Positions 29,288-38,797 of a stretch of 64,000 nt of DNA are shown piece by piece (the first letter of the stretch is position 1; the number at the start of each line of letters is the position of its first letter). The position numbers and the translations under genes are program-made. The notes under the pieces are model-generated. The model saw only the letters and a program-made list of their open reading frames with translations, did no database searches and was not told the DNA's origin. Source of the DNA: an uncultured Pseudomonadales bacterium (lineage in GTDB: Bacteria; Pseudomonadota; Gammaproteobacteria; Pseudomonadales; Porticoccaceae); contig OX044363.1 in assembly GCA_943846685.1 (NCBI GenBank), positions 1,829,386 to 1,893,385 of the forward strand. Reading direction: 5' to 3'.

Positions 29288-30057
29288 TTTTCGTTTCTCG
29301 CCTTATCCGTGGTTACTTTCCAGAAGGCTTCTCTGGAGATTTCATGCAATGAATCAAGCTTGGAAATTATATCTTGGCAGTTAAAAACTGTTGATGCCTG
29401 CCCTGCTTCCCAAAAATGATCAAAATCCAGTACAACTCGCTCGCTGGCTTTTTCGTCTGCGGCAATAGCCAATGGTAGGTTTTGCACATCAGGCATATAG
29501 GTCAGATTGTGAATACCATACAACGACCTAATGGCAAGCCGCCCGTGTTCTGTCGCAATATAGGTTTCACTCTTTTTATGAAGAGGTTCACCCAATGCGC
29601 TTGCACTGCCCGGGTAAATAAAGTCTGGGTCAACCAGATCTGCCGCTGTTTCGCCGTCATCAATTCTCACCAAATCGCCGTACCTTAAGCCAATTCTTAA
29701 AATCAGGCCGGGCTTAACCAATTCCACCAATACCTCTAGCGCCTTTTGGCAATTAGACGAAAAGCCGGGAAACCTTGAGTATTCAGAGGTGCAGTGAATC
29801 AATCGATCTTGGTTAATGATCACGGCGCTTTTTCTGTTGGCAGACAGAAACATCCACTGTTCAACCCGAGATACTGCAACGCCTCCAGGCTGAAGCTGCA
29901 CGGATTGCTCAGCACTTGTCTCAAGTACTGGGTACTCTTCACGCAACGCATCTTGGATCTTGGGGATATAAGACTGGATATCCATCACGGAAGAAAAACG
30001 GAACTCAGCCAGCGCAAAACAAAGGGGCTGATTGCTTAACTTGCGGTAGTTTGTCAC
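29278..30057 (-). CDS. TIGR04255 family protein
   Basis: This 259-residue protein shows the hallmarks of the sporadically distributed TIGR04255 family: the early LCFALAEFRFSSVMDIQSYIP motif, a central EQWMFLSANRKSAVIINQDRL, LGLRYGDL-like ILRIGLRYGDLV and the late VVLDFDHFW. The function of the family is unknown. It has no signal peptide. It is the first gene of a two-gene unit with an HTH-containing partner. An upstream palindrome overlaps the likely promoter, so autoregulation is plausible. Patchy distribution and pairing with an HTH protein would suit a defence or toxin-antitoxin role, but this is inference. Confidence 0.75.
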   Translation of the reverse strand: MTNYRKLSNQPLCFALAEFRFSSVMDIQSYIPKIQDALREEYPVLETSAEQSVQLQPGGVAVSRVEQWMFLSANRKSAVIINQDRLIHCTSEYSRFPGFSSNCQKALEVLVELVKPGLILRIGLRYGDLVRIDDGETAADLVDPDFIYPGSASALGEPLHKKSETYIATEHGRLAIRSLYGIHNLTYMPDVQNLPLAIAADEKASERVVLDFDHFWEAGQASTVFNCQDIISKLDSLHEISREAFWKVTTDKARNEKWN

Positions 30058-30094
30058 GGCAATGTCTCCTAAACGGTGCCTATGTCATAAAATA

Positions 30095-30121
30095 ATTATA
30101 CACAAAATTACACAGTGTGTA
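30095..30121 (-). promoter_or_regulatory. Promoter/operator of the TIGR04255-HTH unit
   Basis: On the minus strand an extended -10 (TGTGTATAAT, TATAAT at 30100-30095) is overlapped by the half site TGTGTA (30104-30099). A perfect 13-bp palindrome TACACACTGTGTA lies just upstream (30121-30109). The arrangement suits repression by the HTH partner encoded in the unit. No good -35 box at normal spacing was found. Confidence 0.55.
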
Positions 30122-30175
30122 TTGACAATTCATAAGACAAAGCTTTTGAAGACTAGTTCGGCATACAGTCCCTGA

Positions 30176-31103
30176 TCACACCACCTCAGCATACGCCGGA
30201 TCATCATGCAGATCCCAATAGGCCTGCCGCAAGGCCTGTGTCACCGCCCCAGGCTCACCAGCACCCACTGGCTCACCATTTAACGCTCGTCACTGGCATA
30301 GGCCCACCAGCGGTGCTGGTCACAAAGATCTCATCGGCCTCTGCGGCCATAACTCCGGTGATATCCATCTCACAGACATCTAGCCCCTGCGCAACACCCA
30401 GCTCCAAAATGGTTTTGCGGGTAATCCCATGGAGCACGCCAGATTTGGGGGTCATTAACCGATCACCAGACAACACAAACAGATTAAACCCAGGCCCCTC
30501 ACAGAGGTTGCCCGCGCTATCCACCAACAGCACTGATTCGGCATTCTGCTCATAGGCTTCATACAGCCCCAGCACCAGATCCAGCCAGTGGTAGTTCTTT
30601 ATCGTCGGGTCAACCGATGCCGCGGGTATGCGCTGGCGCTGGCTGATAATCACCGACAGCCCTTGCTTGGCCGGATCCAAAATATGCACAAAGGGTATGG
30701 CAAAGGCCCAGAACTGATTCTCGCAGGTGCGCGGGTCCCGCGACCCAGGCGCAGGTTGGCCCCGGGTGCAGATAATCTCTACATAGGCATCTTGAAGACC
30801 AGTAGCCACAACGCAGTCCACCATCACCTGTTTGACCTCGGCTTTGGATAGACCACAGTCCATATGCAAGCGATCCATACCGGCAAAGAAACGGTCGATA
30901 TGGTCGTCGATGCGAAAGAACTTGCCCTGCCACACATGGGCCACATCGTAGGTGGCGTCGGAATGTAAAAATCCCCAATCGAGGATGGGGATTTTGGCGT
31001 CTTGGATGGGGACGAGTTGGTGGTTGATATAGGCGACGCCAGCAGGCCAAAAAGATTGGGAGGTTTTATCGCTTATTACTGATGATAATTGTACCGATTT
31101 CAA
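30176..31103 (-). CDS. PLP-dependent class IV aminotransferase (D-amino acid/(R)-amine type), one frameshift
   Basis: Fold-type IV aminotransferase, the class of D-amino acid, branched-chain and (R)-amine transaminases. Landmarks: DWGFLHSDATYDVAHVWQGK near residue 42, RFFAGMDRL, TIKNYHWLDLVL with the PLP lysine, ESVLLVDSAGNLCEGPGFNLF and GVLHGITRKTILEL. The HSDATYDV motif points to the D-amino acid/(R)-amine branch rather than BCAT. The frame breaks in the AAA run at 30279-30281. Deleting one base restores MPVTSVNGEPVGAGEPGAVT and the normal end DLHDDPAYAEVV at 30176. The TTG start at 31103 follows AGGAG. It is the last gene of the ten-gene peptide operon. Confidence 0.82.
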
Positions 31104-31156
31104 TAGGTAGTGCTCCTAATAATCAAGGTAAATAAATAGTAAAACTTATCGAAAAG

Positions 31157-32221
31157 TCAGTGCTTAGCCCACCTCACTAACAATTCAGATTCCTGACTAA
31201 CGGTCAAACCAGCCATCCAATAATTCCCAGCCTCTTTATTATCCCAATCAAGCGCCGTTCTCAATGCCAGCTGCTCACTACTCTCTTCCTGATGCAATTG
31301 ACGAGTTTTGTGCCAAGCCAGAATATCCCTCGCTGTCGCAGCTGGATCAGAATACTTCAAGCCCGCTGAAACAGCCTTGTCACAGCGCCAATCAATATCC
31401 TCTAAAGCGCCTTCAAACATCATTGGCAAAGTACCAAAAGGCCGCTGTTGTAAATCAATATGTTCGGCCAGGAAGTTGGTGTCGTTGACCCACCGGTAAG
31501 TGACATCACTGCCACTCTCCGATTGGCAAGCATCAAGCCAGTCTTGCCATGACAACGGCTTACCCAAGGTATGGAAAATGCCATCCAAACGGTTTTCAAT
31601 CACCTTCAATGTAAAATCCGCCAGATCCCGAACATCGATAAACCGGATTGGATCCTCTGGCAGTGCGGGGACTAATATTTCACCGCCACGGGCTACTCTA
31701 TCCACCCAATAGGTCACTCTATCGGTTGGGTCATGGGGCCCTGCGACAACGCCAAGACGTAAGATAGATGAGCAGTCGGGAAAATGTTTTTCAACCTCCA
31801 GTTCACATAAAGCTTTAAGACCACCATAATCCGCGCCCCAGTATTCTTCACTGGCGGGGTTTGTCATTGTGACTCTTGGCGTCTCTTCATCGGCATGGTC
31901 ATTGTTTTTGGCAATTTCCCAGTCGCAGGCATTGGCCGCTGAGATAAATAGATAACGACCTACACTGCCCTTAAGCAGCGTTAACGAATCTCGCACCAGT
32001 CGGGGCAAATAGCCATTAACATCAACGACGGCATCCCAGTTATGGCCTTTTAGCGCATCCAAATTTCCATCACGATTACCCTCTAAACGCTCTGCTTCTG
32101 GAAATAAATCAGTATTGGTGTTGTTACGATTGAATAACGTTACCTGATGCCCCTTAGCTAATGCAGCCGCTACCATATGCCGGCCGACAAAACCGGTTCC
32201 ACCCAGAAATAGTATTTTCAT
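31157..32221 (-). CDS. NAD(P)-dependent SDR/epimerase family protein
   Basis: The 354-residue protein has an N-terminal Rossmann motif (FLGGTGFVGRHMVAAALAKG) typical of extended short-chain dehydrogenases. ISAANACDW occupies the serine region, and YGGLKALCE carries the YxxxK catalytic pair (Tyr near 137). The C-terminal part (WQDWLDACQSESGSD) has an unusual extension past residue 300. The substrate is unknown. It lies 21 bp after the carboxylesterase in the peptide operon, so a role in processing a released side group is possible. Confidence 0.8.
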   Translation of the reverse strand: MKILFLGGTGFVGRHMVAAALAKGHQVTLFNRNNTNTDLFPEAERLEGNRDGNLDALKGHNWDAVVDVNGYLPRLVRDSLTLLKGSVGRYLFISAANACDWEIAKNNDHADEETPRVTMTNPASEEYWGADYGGLKALCELEVEKHFPDCSSILRLGVVAGPHDPTDRVTYWVDRVARGGEILVPALPEDPIRFIDVRDLADFTLKVIENRLDGIFHTLGKPLSWQDWLDACQSESGSDVTYRWVNDTNFLAEHIDLQQRPFGTLPMMFEGALEDIDWRCDKAVSAGLKYSDPAATARDILAWHKTRQLHQEESSEQLALRTALDWDNKEAGNYWMAGLTVSQESELLVRWAKH

Positions 32222-32242
32222 CTGATATCTCCGATCAAAACT

Positions 32243-34093
32243 TTAATCGCTATTCTTACTCTCGCAATCAACAGGTTTAAGTATTTCCTGATCCACAATG
32301 GAAAAATCAATGATGGGGTTATTATTGATATCGCAATAGACCGTGTTATCGCTACTTTCTTTTGCAAATAGTTCAGTGATATCTTTTGAGGTGATATGAG
32401 TACTAGACATTCTGATACCTTTATCCCCTTCCCTGTCTAACAGTAATGTTTTGCTTTGGCTGCCCGAGGCATTTGACCACGGCGTCCATTCAGGTAGCTG
32501 ACCACTTCGTCCTTTGCCTGGCTTACCGCTATAAGCAAACTCTGCCCAGTAGTTCATGATGGCTGCCGAGAGTTTCTTGTCTTCAGCGGTAAGCGGTTTA
32601 TCTGAAAAAGGCGTAGCCTGTTCACCAAATATAAAGCCCTGATCAATACCATGGCTGGCGCCATACAGGGCTTTTAGGTTTTCTCCCGCTTGATCGCCGG
32701 GCAAATCATCCCAATCGAAACGGAAGACAAAAACATCGACAAGATCTGCTAATGCAGTTGCCGGTTTATCGGCACCAACCCGTTTCCATAGTTGCGAGAT
32801 TGAATGGTTGGCTAATTGATAGCGTACGGGGCCGTTTATTAGGCGTTTGCCGTTTTTAATGCTGACAAATTCAGGATCAAGCACCTGAAAGTTTTTTGAC
32901 TCATCTCTGGTAGTCCCCAAAATCATTGGGACAAGATTAAAGACCCCCTGATTTATTGATGTCATAAAGTCTTCACGGGAAAGTACCGTCCCATCGGTAA
33001 AAAGCATGGGGGCTTGATAGTTTAAATAAGGTGCTTCAGGGCTATGCCGACGAAAGATACGCTTTATCCGTTGGCTATTATTGTTTTTGTTATCCCCCAA
33101 ACGCTGATTGTATTGTTGCGCCAACTGGTTAAGGGCCAGCTCTAATTGTTGATGGCTTTTGCTGCGCAGGTACTCGACGATGTTTGTATCGCCCATTTCC
33201 ATGACAGTGACTTTTGCTGTTGGTCGGTCGGCAGCCAACCCCTCATTGATAAGCAACTGCAATAATAACTCGCCCGAACTTTGCGGATGCCCTGAGGTGG
33301 CATTATCAATCAAGTGCTCAGCGCTTGCCTTGCTAGTGGTTCGCGGTTGTCCGCTATGGATGATAGATTTATGAAACAAGCCTTTGGCTATAGGAGATTG
33401 TAATAAGGAAAAGACGTTCCACCCTCCTGCCGACAGGCCCATCAGGGTAATGTTGTTGGGGTCGCCGCCAAACTGGCTGATATTGTGGCGAACCCATTTT
33501 AATGACTCGATGATATCCAGCGTACCAAAGTTGCCAGAGGCCTCTTCGGGTGAGGCCGCTGTATTACGCAAGGAAGAATGGGATAACCAACCTAAAATAC
33601 CCAAGCGGTAATTGATAGAGACAACAATAACGCGCTGGCTGGATGCCAGTTTGCCGCCGTTGATATTGCCATTGCCAACAACATTGGCGCCGCCATGGAC
33701 CCAGACAATAACCGGTATTGGCGTAGCGTCAGCATGCCGTTGCTGCGGCGCCCAAATATTCAGGAACAGGCAGTTTTCGCTACCGGTATAGCGCATCTCT
33801 GTCAGCGTATGGTTTGCGATAACCATGGCAGGCTGGGCGCAGGGTTCACCGTATTGATGCGCTTTAAGCAGTCTATCGGCGATATAAGGCTGTGGCGCTT
33901 TCCAACGATAAGGACCTGCTGTGCTTTTTGCGTAGGGAATACCTAACCATGAGGTATGGGTTTGGTGGTCAAGCCCCAATAAGACACCCGAGCTGGTGGT
34001 GCGTACTAAAGCGTCTTCTGTTTTTAAATCGGTGCCGTTAAACCAAAACCACCAAGCGGTTAATAGTGCGCCTATTAGCATCAGGAGTTTCAT
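32243..34093 (-). CDS. Type B carboxylesterase
   Basis: The 616-residue alpha/beta hydrolase starts with an N-terminal hydrophobic segment (LLMLIGALLTAWWFWFNG) that should export or anchor it. Family motifs are YAKSTAGPYRWKAPQP, CLFLNIWAP, VIVWVHGGANVVGNGN (oxyanion hole) and the nucleophile elbow GLSAGGWNVFSLLQSP (Ser near 225). The His of the triad is likely in YGASHGIDQGFIFG. It cleaves esters. The start directly abuts the stop of the CocE-like gene (0 bp gap), consistent with a shared function. Confidence 0.88.
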   Translation of the reverse strand: MKLLMLIGALLTAWWFWFNGTDLKTEDALVRTTSSGVLLGLDHQTHTSWLGIPYAKSTAGPYRWKAPQPYIADRLLKAHQYGEPCAQPAMVIANHTLTEMRYTGSENCLFLNIWAPQQRHADATPIPVIVWVHGGANVVGNGNINGGKLASSQRVIVVSINYRLGILGWLSHSSLRNTAASPEEASGNFGTLDIIESLKWVRHNISQFGGDPNNITLMGLSAGGWNVFSLLQSPIAKGLFHKSIIHSGQPRTTSKASAEHLIDNATSGHPQSSGELLLQLLINEGLAADRPTAKVTVMEMGDTNIVEYLRSKSHQQLELALNQLAQQYNQRLGDNKNNNSQRIKRIFRRHSPEAPYLNYQAPMLFTDGTVLSREDFMTSINQGVFNLVPMILGTTRDESKNFQVLDPEFVSIKNGKRLINGPVRYQLANHSISQLWKRVGADKPATALADLVDVFVFRFDWDDLPGDQAGENLKALYGASHGIDQGFIFGEQATPFSDKPLTAEDKKLSAAIMNYWAEFAYSGKPGKGRSGQLPEWTPWSNASGSQSKTLLLDREGDKGIRMSSTHITSKDITELFAKESSDNTVYCDINNNPIIDFSIVDQEILKPVDCESKNSD

Positions 34094-35875
34094 TTACTCC
34101 ACCGCCTTTGCCGTTATCACTGGCAAGGTGATTGATGAACTCAATGATTGATGTCTTTGCACTTCAAAAATCCTATGCTCAGCTTGCGCATTCACCGCAA
34201 AGGTCTCGCAATCAGCACCCGCTATTGCCAGACGAATCCTCTGCCCTTTTTTAAGCCGGACTGATATAGGCAGTAGATCAAAACTGATTTCGGTAATCGC
34301 ACAAGGCACCATGGGTTCGGCATCCTGCTCTCTCAGACTGTGGTAAGGGCCAAACATTTTATAGGGCGGTGTTTGTGTGGATATTTTGCGGTGAATACCC
34401 CGCAACTGGCCATCAGTCAGTAACCTGACTCGTCCATCGGGATCCACGGTTTCAAGGTAGACAAAAAACTGGGCATCTTCTGTATTGGCGCGAAGGTAGA
34501 GTTGCACCACGGGATGGCCGGTTATTTCAACATCTTCATTGAGTGGTGGCGTATCGTAGATCAGCAGCTTTTTATCTTCGTCCTGTCGGTCGGGAAAGCA
34601 AATCGGCTGGTTGGATGCCTGGGCATACCAGCGGTTAAATTGTCCCGTTGAGGTGGTGGGGTCTACTTGATAGTGATCAAAGCCTGTGTCTGTCGTGGGT
34701 CGTTTCAGTGTGAGTTGATGGTTGTTACCACAATACCAGCGTTGCATTTGGGTGTTGGGTAGTGGCCATGTTGTGGTGGTCTTCCAGCGGTTTTCACCCA
34801 GTGTATAGTAGTCCACTTGCCGTTTGGGGTGCGTGTTCGGCGCTAAGAAATAATCATTTAATGACTGAACGGTTAAGGCATGCGCTTCAGCCGTATCGGT
34901 AGCTAATGGTGCTGCAGGATCATCTGTAAATGGATCCACATGGTAGGAACCATCATGGTTCCATGGCCCGATAATCGCCTGTACCGGACTGCTAAAGGTG
35001 GCAAACATTGAAAGCGCCCCCAACTGTGTTGCCGCATCATGCCAGCCACAGCGAATCACTATAGGGGTGCCTGCTTTTTCTATGTTTGATCGATAGTCAG
35101 GATCAAACACCGGCGGGTTATGTTGGGTCCAGAAGTTGTCAATGTAGTCGATAGCGTCGCGCTGGGCTGCGATATTAAAGTTGGTTTTGTGCTCGGCGAC
35201 GGCGTGGGCCAGTAGTGATCCATCGGTATCTTGATCAACCGGACGGACGCCCAACACATGGTCTGCCGCGCTTTTCGGTTTGGGGAAATAGCCATCGGCA
35301 TACAGGGCTTTGATATGGTTGCGATCCAGTTCTGCGGTGCAGCCACCCCAGGTATCGACAAACCAGTAATTCACAATGCCCCCTGGGGCAAACAGATGGC
35401 GGTACATATCGAAGTCCGGCGCGCGGCAAACACCCACTTTAAGTGCCGGTGGTGAGGTCACAAGACTATAGAGTGTGGTGATACCTGAGTAGGAGGTACC
35501 CGTAGTGGCAACCCGACCATCACACCAGCTTTGCTCGCTGGCCCATTGAATCAGCTCACCAATATCCGCCACTTCTTCACGGTCTACTTCAGCCTTTCGT
35601 TGCCCAAATGAAGCCCCTGTGCCCCGCACATCGGCAATCACTACGCGGTAACCGCTTTGGCTATAGTCTTCGATCAGCGGGTAAAAGATTTTTTGCACAG
35701 CGGGTGGCTGCCCTGCCTCGGTGGCAAGGTCGCGCCAGTAACGGGTTGTTATTAATAGCGCGGGATAGGTTGTTGACTGTTGTCGATCTTGTTCGGTTAA
35801 CCATACGCTGACGGCCATACGCACGCCATCACGCATGGGGACGTATTCACTATAGCTGCAGAGTTCGCGTTTCAT
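34094..35875 (-). CDS. CocE/NonD family hydrolase (X-Pro dipeptidyl-peptidase S15-like)
   Basis: The 593-residue serine hydrolase of the CocE/NonD/S15 fold has the N-terminal signature MRDGVRMAVSVWLTEQD, VIADVRGTGASFGQ and the nucleophile motif TTGTSYSGITTLYS (Ser near 120). FGPYHSLREQD and a jellyroll C-terminal domain (INVRLRKG-like ISVRLKKGQRIRLAIAGADCE) follow. Members cleave esters or X-Pro peptide bonds. No signal peptide is evident, so it is likely cytoplasmic. It sits 15 bp after the DUF3604 gene in the operon. Confidence 0.87.
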   Translation of the reverse strand: MKRELCSYSEYVPMRDGVRMAVSVWLTEQDRQQSTTYPALLITTRYWRDLATEAGQPPAVQKIFYPLIEDYSQSGYRVVIADVRGTGASFGQRKAEVDREEVADIGELIQWASEQSWCDGRVATTGTSYSGITTLYSLVTSPPALKVGVCRAPDFDMYRHLFAPGGIVNYWFVDTWGGCTAELDRNHIKALYADGYFPKPKSAADHVLGVRPVDQDTDGSLLAHAVAEHKTNFNIAAQRDAIDYIDNFWTQHNPPVFDPDYRSNIEKAGTPIVIRCGWHDAATQLGALSMFATFSSPVQAIIGPWNHDGSYHVDPFTDDPAAPLATDTAEAHALTVQSLNDYFLAPNTHPKRQVDYYTLGENRWKTTTTWPLPNTQMQRWYCGNNHQLTLKRPTTDTGFDHYQVDPTTSTGQFNRWYAQASNQPICFPDRQDEDKKLLIYDTPPLNEDVEITGHPVVQLYLRANTEDAQFFVYLETVDPDGRVRLLTDGQLRGIHRKISTQTPPYKMFGPYHSLREQDAEPMVPCAITEISFDLLPISVRLKKGQRIRLAIAGADCETFAVNAQAEHRIFEVQRHQSLSSSITLPVITAKAVE

Positions 35876-35890
35876 TCTGGCTATGGGCTC

Positions 35891-37819
35891 CTAGGGTGTG
35901 TACCAAATAGGGCTGCTATAAGCACGCTCCTGAGTGATCATGGGAATGGTTTTGGGTAAATCTTTTAGCTGAAAGTATTTGGCGTCATAGGCGGTCCAGC
36001 GAGGTGTGGGGATTTCCAATACGCGAAGATAGTAGAAGGCCAACTGGTCGGATTTAAAATCGGGGTCTTGCCAGACGGTGGCGAGTTCGGCATCGCCGAT
36101 GGTATTGGTATAGCTGGCATCCGTGATATTGACGGTATTACCAACGGGTTTTATCTTTCCGCGCCAATTGGGTTGGCGGTTATCGGAGAGAGCGACGTGG
36201 TAAATTTTTTCGTGCAGTTGACCTTCGGCATCGCGCCAGCCTTTGATCACTTGCACGCGATCAAGATGGGCGCCATCGGGGTCTTTGACGGCATGGATTA
36301 AGAATACAGGCGCTTGGCCTTCTGGTGCCTGTGATAAATCACCGCCCATGGGCACACCTTTTTGATAGCCCGTTTTGGCGAGGTTTGGTGTAAAGGCATC
36401 GTCTTTTTGGTAGTCCCAACCACCAAAGAATCGCAGTGTAATTCTGGGGCCGGTTGAGGCGTAGACTTCTTTGCGTTTCATGGCGGCGAAGAGTGCTTCG
36501 CGGGTGTTTTCTTTGGCCCAGATGGCGGTGTAACCGGCGGCACCCATGCGCCAACCTTGTGACAGGTAACCCATCGACGGGCCAGCAATAATATCAGGCC
36601 CAAACCATGAGCCTGTCACACGCTCGGCATTGGGTTCTACCCATGCCAACTTGCCAAAAAAGTTATTGTTGTCGGCCGTTGCTAATGATGTATGGGAGTC
36701 GGTGCCGCCAGCCATACCAAATTTAAAGGGGTTTACGCCTAGACTGGCCTGCTGTTGTAGCCCCTGCTTTAGGGCTGGGCGTGCATAACCATATTGATAA
36801 GGCCAGCGCTTATCATTTTTTTTGCGCGACTTTAACCAGCGATCATAATGGGTTTTGCCACGCTGTTTTTTTTCATCACTGGACCAGTCTTTAATCATGC
36901 CAATGCGCTCAAAATCAGCGAAGCTATCTGCAGGCGAAATGACGGGATGAGTTTCGCTATCACCTTTTATTTGTGTCACTTCGACTAATGGCTCCCACCG
37001 TGCTCTGGCTATTGCATAGTCCGGTGAAAGCTCGTTGCCATTGGAATCCTGTAAGCCAAACATAACACCCTGACTCAGGTTGCCATTATGGGGAATGGCC
37101 AGCACTTCTCCGCCGGTGGTTTTTTCATAGTCCGCCATATAGGCCCATAGTTTTTCGGGCCTATCACTATCGAACTGGGAAAAAGGTAAGACCTGCTGGG
37201 TAATATCGGCATTGTCTTTAAAGATCACAACGCGGTGAAGGTTGAATAACGTTTCTGTCCACTCGTAGGCGATAAAGGCTGTGAATAGGCCTGGCTGATT
37301 ATAAGCATCGGCTTTTTGGCTAACGTTAGCCCATACAGCGCGCTGTGCAGCGGGATTGAGTACAGGGCCTTTTTTAAAGGCATCCATGGCTTGAGAAAAC
37401 ACTAATTGGGTATAGGCCTCTGGATCGATAGCTTTGTTCTTTTCAATCAGACCTAAACGCTTTAACCATGGCGCACGGTCGTCGTTTTTAATAGTGCTGC
37501 CCTTTAGCAAAGACTGCATTAAGCCCATATTGCTGGCATGGTCTGCAATGACTAAAAAATCCAGTGGCCGCTGTAACTGTGCCACCAAACCTGAACTACT
37601 GGTAACAGCCTCCCCTTTGGCAAAACGATAAGCCTGATCTGGGCCCAGTTTGGTATTGCCATAGGTGTAACCATCAAGGGAAAGGCTGGTATGCAGATGC
37701 GTATCTCCCCAATACACATTGTCGGGATAGTTTGTTGTGCCCACTGGGCCGTATGACTCAGCGACACTGGTCATACTTAAAAGACTGAGTATGCAGACGA
37801 ATAATACGTTCATAGACAA
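35891..37819 (-). CDS. DUF3604 family protein (exported, PHP-like metal hydrolase)
   Basis: The 642-residue protein begins with a signal peptide (NVLFVCILSLLSMTSVAES). It shows the DUF3604 hallmarks NVYWGDTHLHTSLSLDGYTYG near residue 33, FLVIADHASNMGLM, EWTET, AIPHNGNLSQGVMFG and MAGGTDSHTSLA. The HLH, DH, HN and DSH clusters look like a multi-metal PHP-type active site, so a phosphoesterase or other hydrolase activity is likely in the periplasm. The function of the family is not established. It starts 3 bp after dgcA and is part of the operon. Confidence 0.88.
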   Translation of the reverse strand: MSMNVLFVCILSLLSMTSVAESYGPVGTTNYPDNVYWGDTHLHTSLSLDGYTYGNTKLGPDQAYRFAKGEAVTSSSGLVAQLQRPLDFLVIADHASNMGLMQSLLKGSTIKNDDRAPWLKRLGLIEKNKAIDPEAYTQLVFSQAMDAFKKGPVLNPAAQRAVWANVSQKADAYNQPGLFTAFIAYEWTETLFNLHRVVIFKDNADITQQVLPFSQFDSDRPEKLWAYMADYEKTTGGEVLAIPHNGNLSQGVMFGLQDSNGNELSPDYAIARARWEPLVEVTQIKGDSETHPVISPADSFADFERIGMIKDWSSDEKKQRGKTHYDRWLKSRKKNDKRWPYQYGYARPALKQGLQQQASLGVNPFKFGMAGGTDSHTSLATADNNNFFGKLAWVEPNAERVTGSWFGPDIIAGPSMGYLSQGWRMGAAGYTAIWAKENTREALFAAMKRKEVYASTGPRITLRFFGGWDYQKDDAFTPNLAKTGYQKGVPMGGDLSQAPEGQAPVFLIHAVKDPDGAHLDRVQVIKGWRDAEGQLHEKIYHVALSDNRQPNWRGKIKPVGNTVNITDASYTNTIGDAELATVWQDPDFKSDQLAFYYLRVLEIPTPRWTAYDAKYFQLKDLPKTIPMITQERAYSSPIWYTP

Positions 37820-37822
37820 CCC

Positions 37823-38797
37823 CTAACCCCACACGCTGGACGAAGGAATAGCGATTTCGCCACGGTTAAATTCAAGCCGCTGCGGTCGATCCTCTGCCAA
37901 CAGTAATGGACCATCTAAATCAGCCAGCTCACAATACTGGGCAACAACAAAAGCAGGCGCCATGCCCAGAGACGTGCCCAGCATATTACCCACCATTAAA
38001 CCCAGCCCTTGTTGTTTAGCCGCTTTTGCCAATAACAGTGCCTCGGTTAGTCCGCCGGTTTTATCCAACTTGATATTGATCATTTGATAACGCTTTGCAG
38101 CCTCGTTTAATTCGCTGGTATCAAGACAAGATTCATCGGCACATAAAGGGAGTGGCGGCTCGTACCCTTCCAGTGGACCGTCTTTACCACGGGGCAAGGG
38201 CTGTTCAATCATGGTGATACCCAACTTTTTAAATTCAGGGGCCAGTGCCACTAGTTGTTCAAAGCTCCACCCCTGATTGACATCAACCACTATCTCAGCG
38301 CTGGGGCGCGCGGCACGCACCGCCTGTATACAGGCCAGTGGTTGTTCTCCATTGAGTTTGACTTTTAGTTTGGGGCTAGTGAGTTGACGGGCTTCGGCTG
38401 CCATGGATTCTGGTGTGCCTATGCCAACGGTATTCACCGTAACAATAGTGCGAGGGGTTATTTGGGTTAGTTGCCAAATCGTTTTGCCACTGAGCTTGGC
38501 CTCCAAATCCCACAGCGCGCAATCAATCGCACTGCGCGCACCGCCTGCAGGTAAAGCGTGTTGCAGGCCATCTCTATCCAAGCCTTGCTCTAATGCTGTA
38601 CGAACCGTTTCTGCCTGCGCCAGCAGGGTATCGCCGGTTTCATTTAAGTAGTAAACACCCGTTGCTTCACCGCGGCCCTGCTTACCCTCTTGCTCCAGGG
38701 TGACGACCAGTACCCGCGCTTCATGGAAGGTATGGCCGGTTATGGAAAACGGCGCTTTGGTGGGCCATGACTCCAACGCCATTGTCACCTTACGCAT
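37823..38797 (-). CDS. dgcA: N-acetyl-D-glutamate racemase DgcA (enolase superfamily)
   Basis: The 324-residue enolase-superfamily enzyme is usually annotated as dipeptide epimerase. Catalytic features are KVK at residues 145-147 (KxK base), D172-V-N with Glu198 and Asp221 as metal ligands, and K243 in NIKLDKTGG as the opposite base. In marine bacteria the pair DgcN-DgcA converts D-Glu to N-acetyl-D-Glu and then racemises it to N-acetyl-L-Glu. The tight pairing here (8-bp overlap with dgcN) makes that assignment better than L-Ala-D/L-Glu epimerase, which remains the main alternative. Confidence 0.83.
   Translation of the reverse strand: MRKVTMALESWPTKAPFSITGHTFHEARVLVVTLEQEGKQGRGEATGVYYLNETGDTLLAQAETVRTALEQGLDRDGLQHALPAGGARSAIDCALWDLEAKLSGKTIWQLTQITPRTIVTVNTVGIGTPESMAAEARQLTSPKLKVKLNGEQPLACIQAVRAARPSAEIVVDVNQGWSFEQLVALAPEFKKLGITMIEQPLPRGKDGPLEGYEPPLPLCADESCLDTSELNEAAKRYQMINIKLDKTGGLTEALLLAKAAKQQGLGLMVGNMLGTSLGMAPAFVVAQYCELADLDGPLLLAEDRPQRLEFNRGEIAIPSSSVWG

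Noticed and set aside
37823-38797. L-Ala-D/L-Glu (muropeptide) epimerase
   Set aside because: The overlap with dgcN makes DgcA the better call, although the epimerase activity cannot be excluded from sequence.
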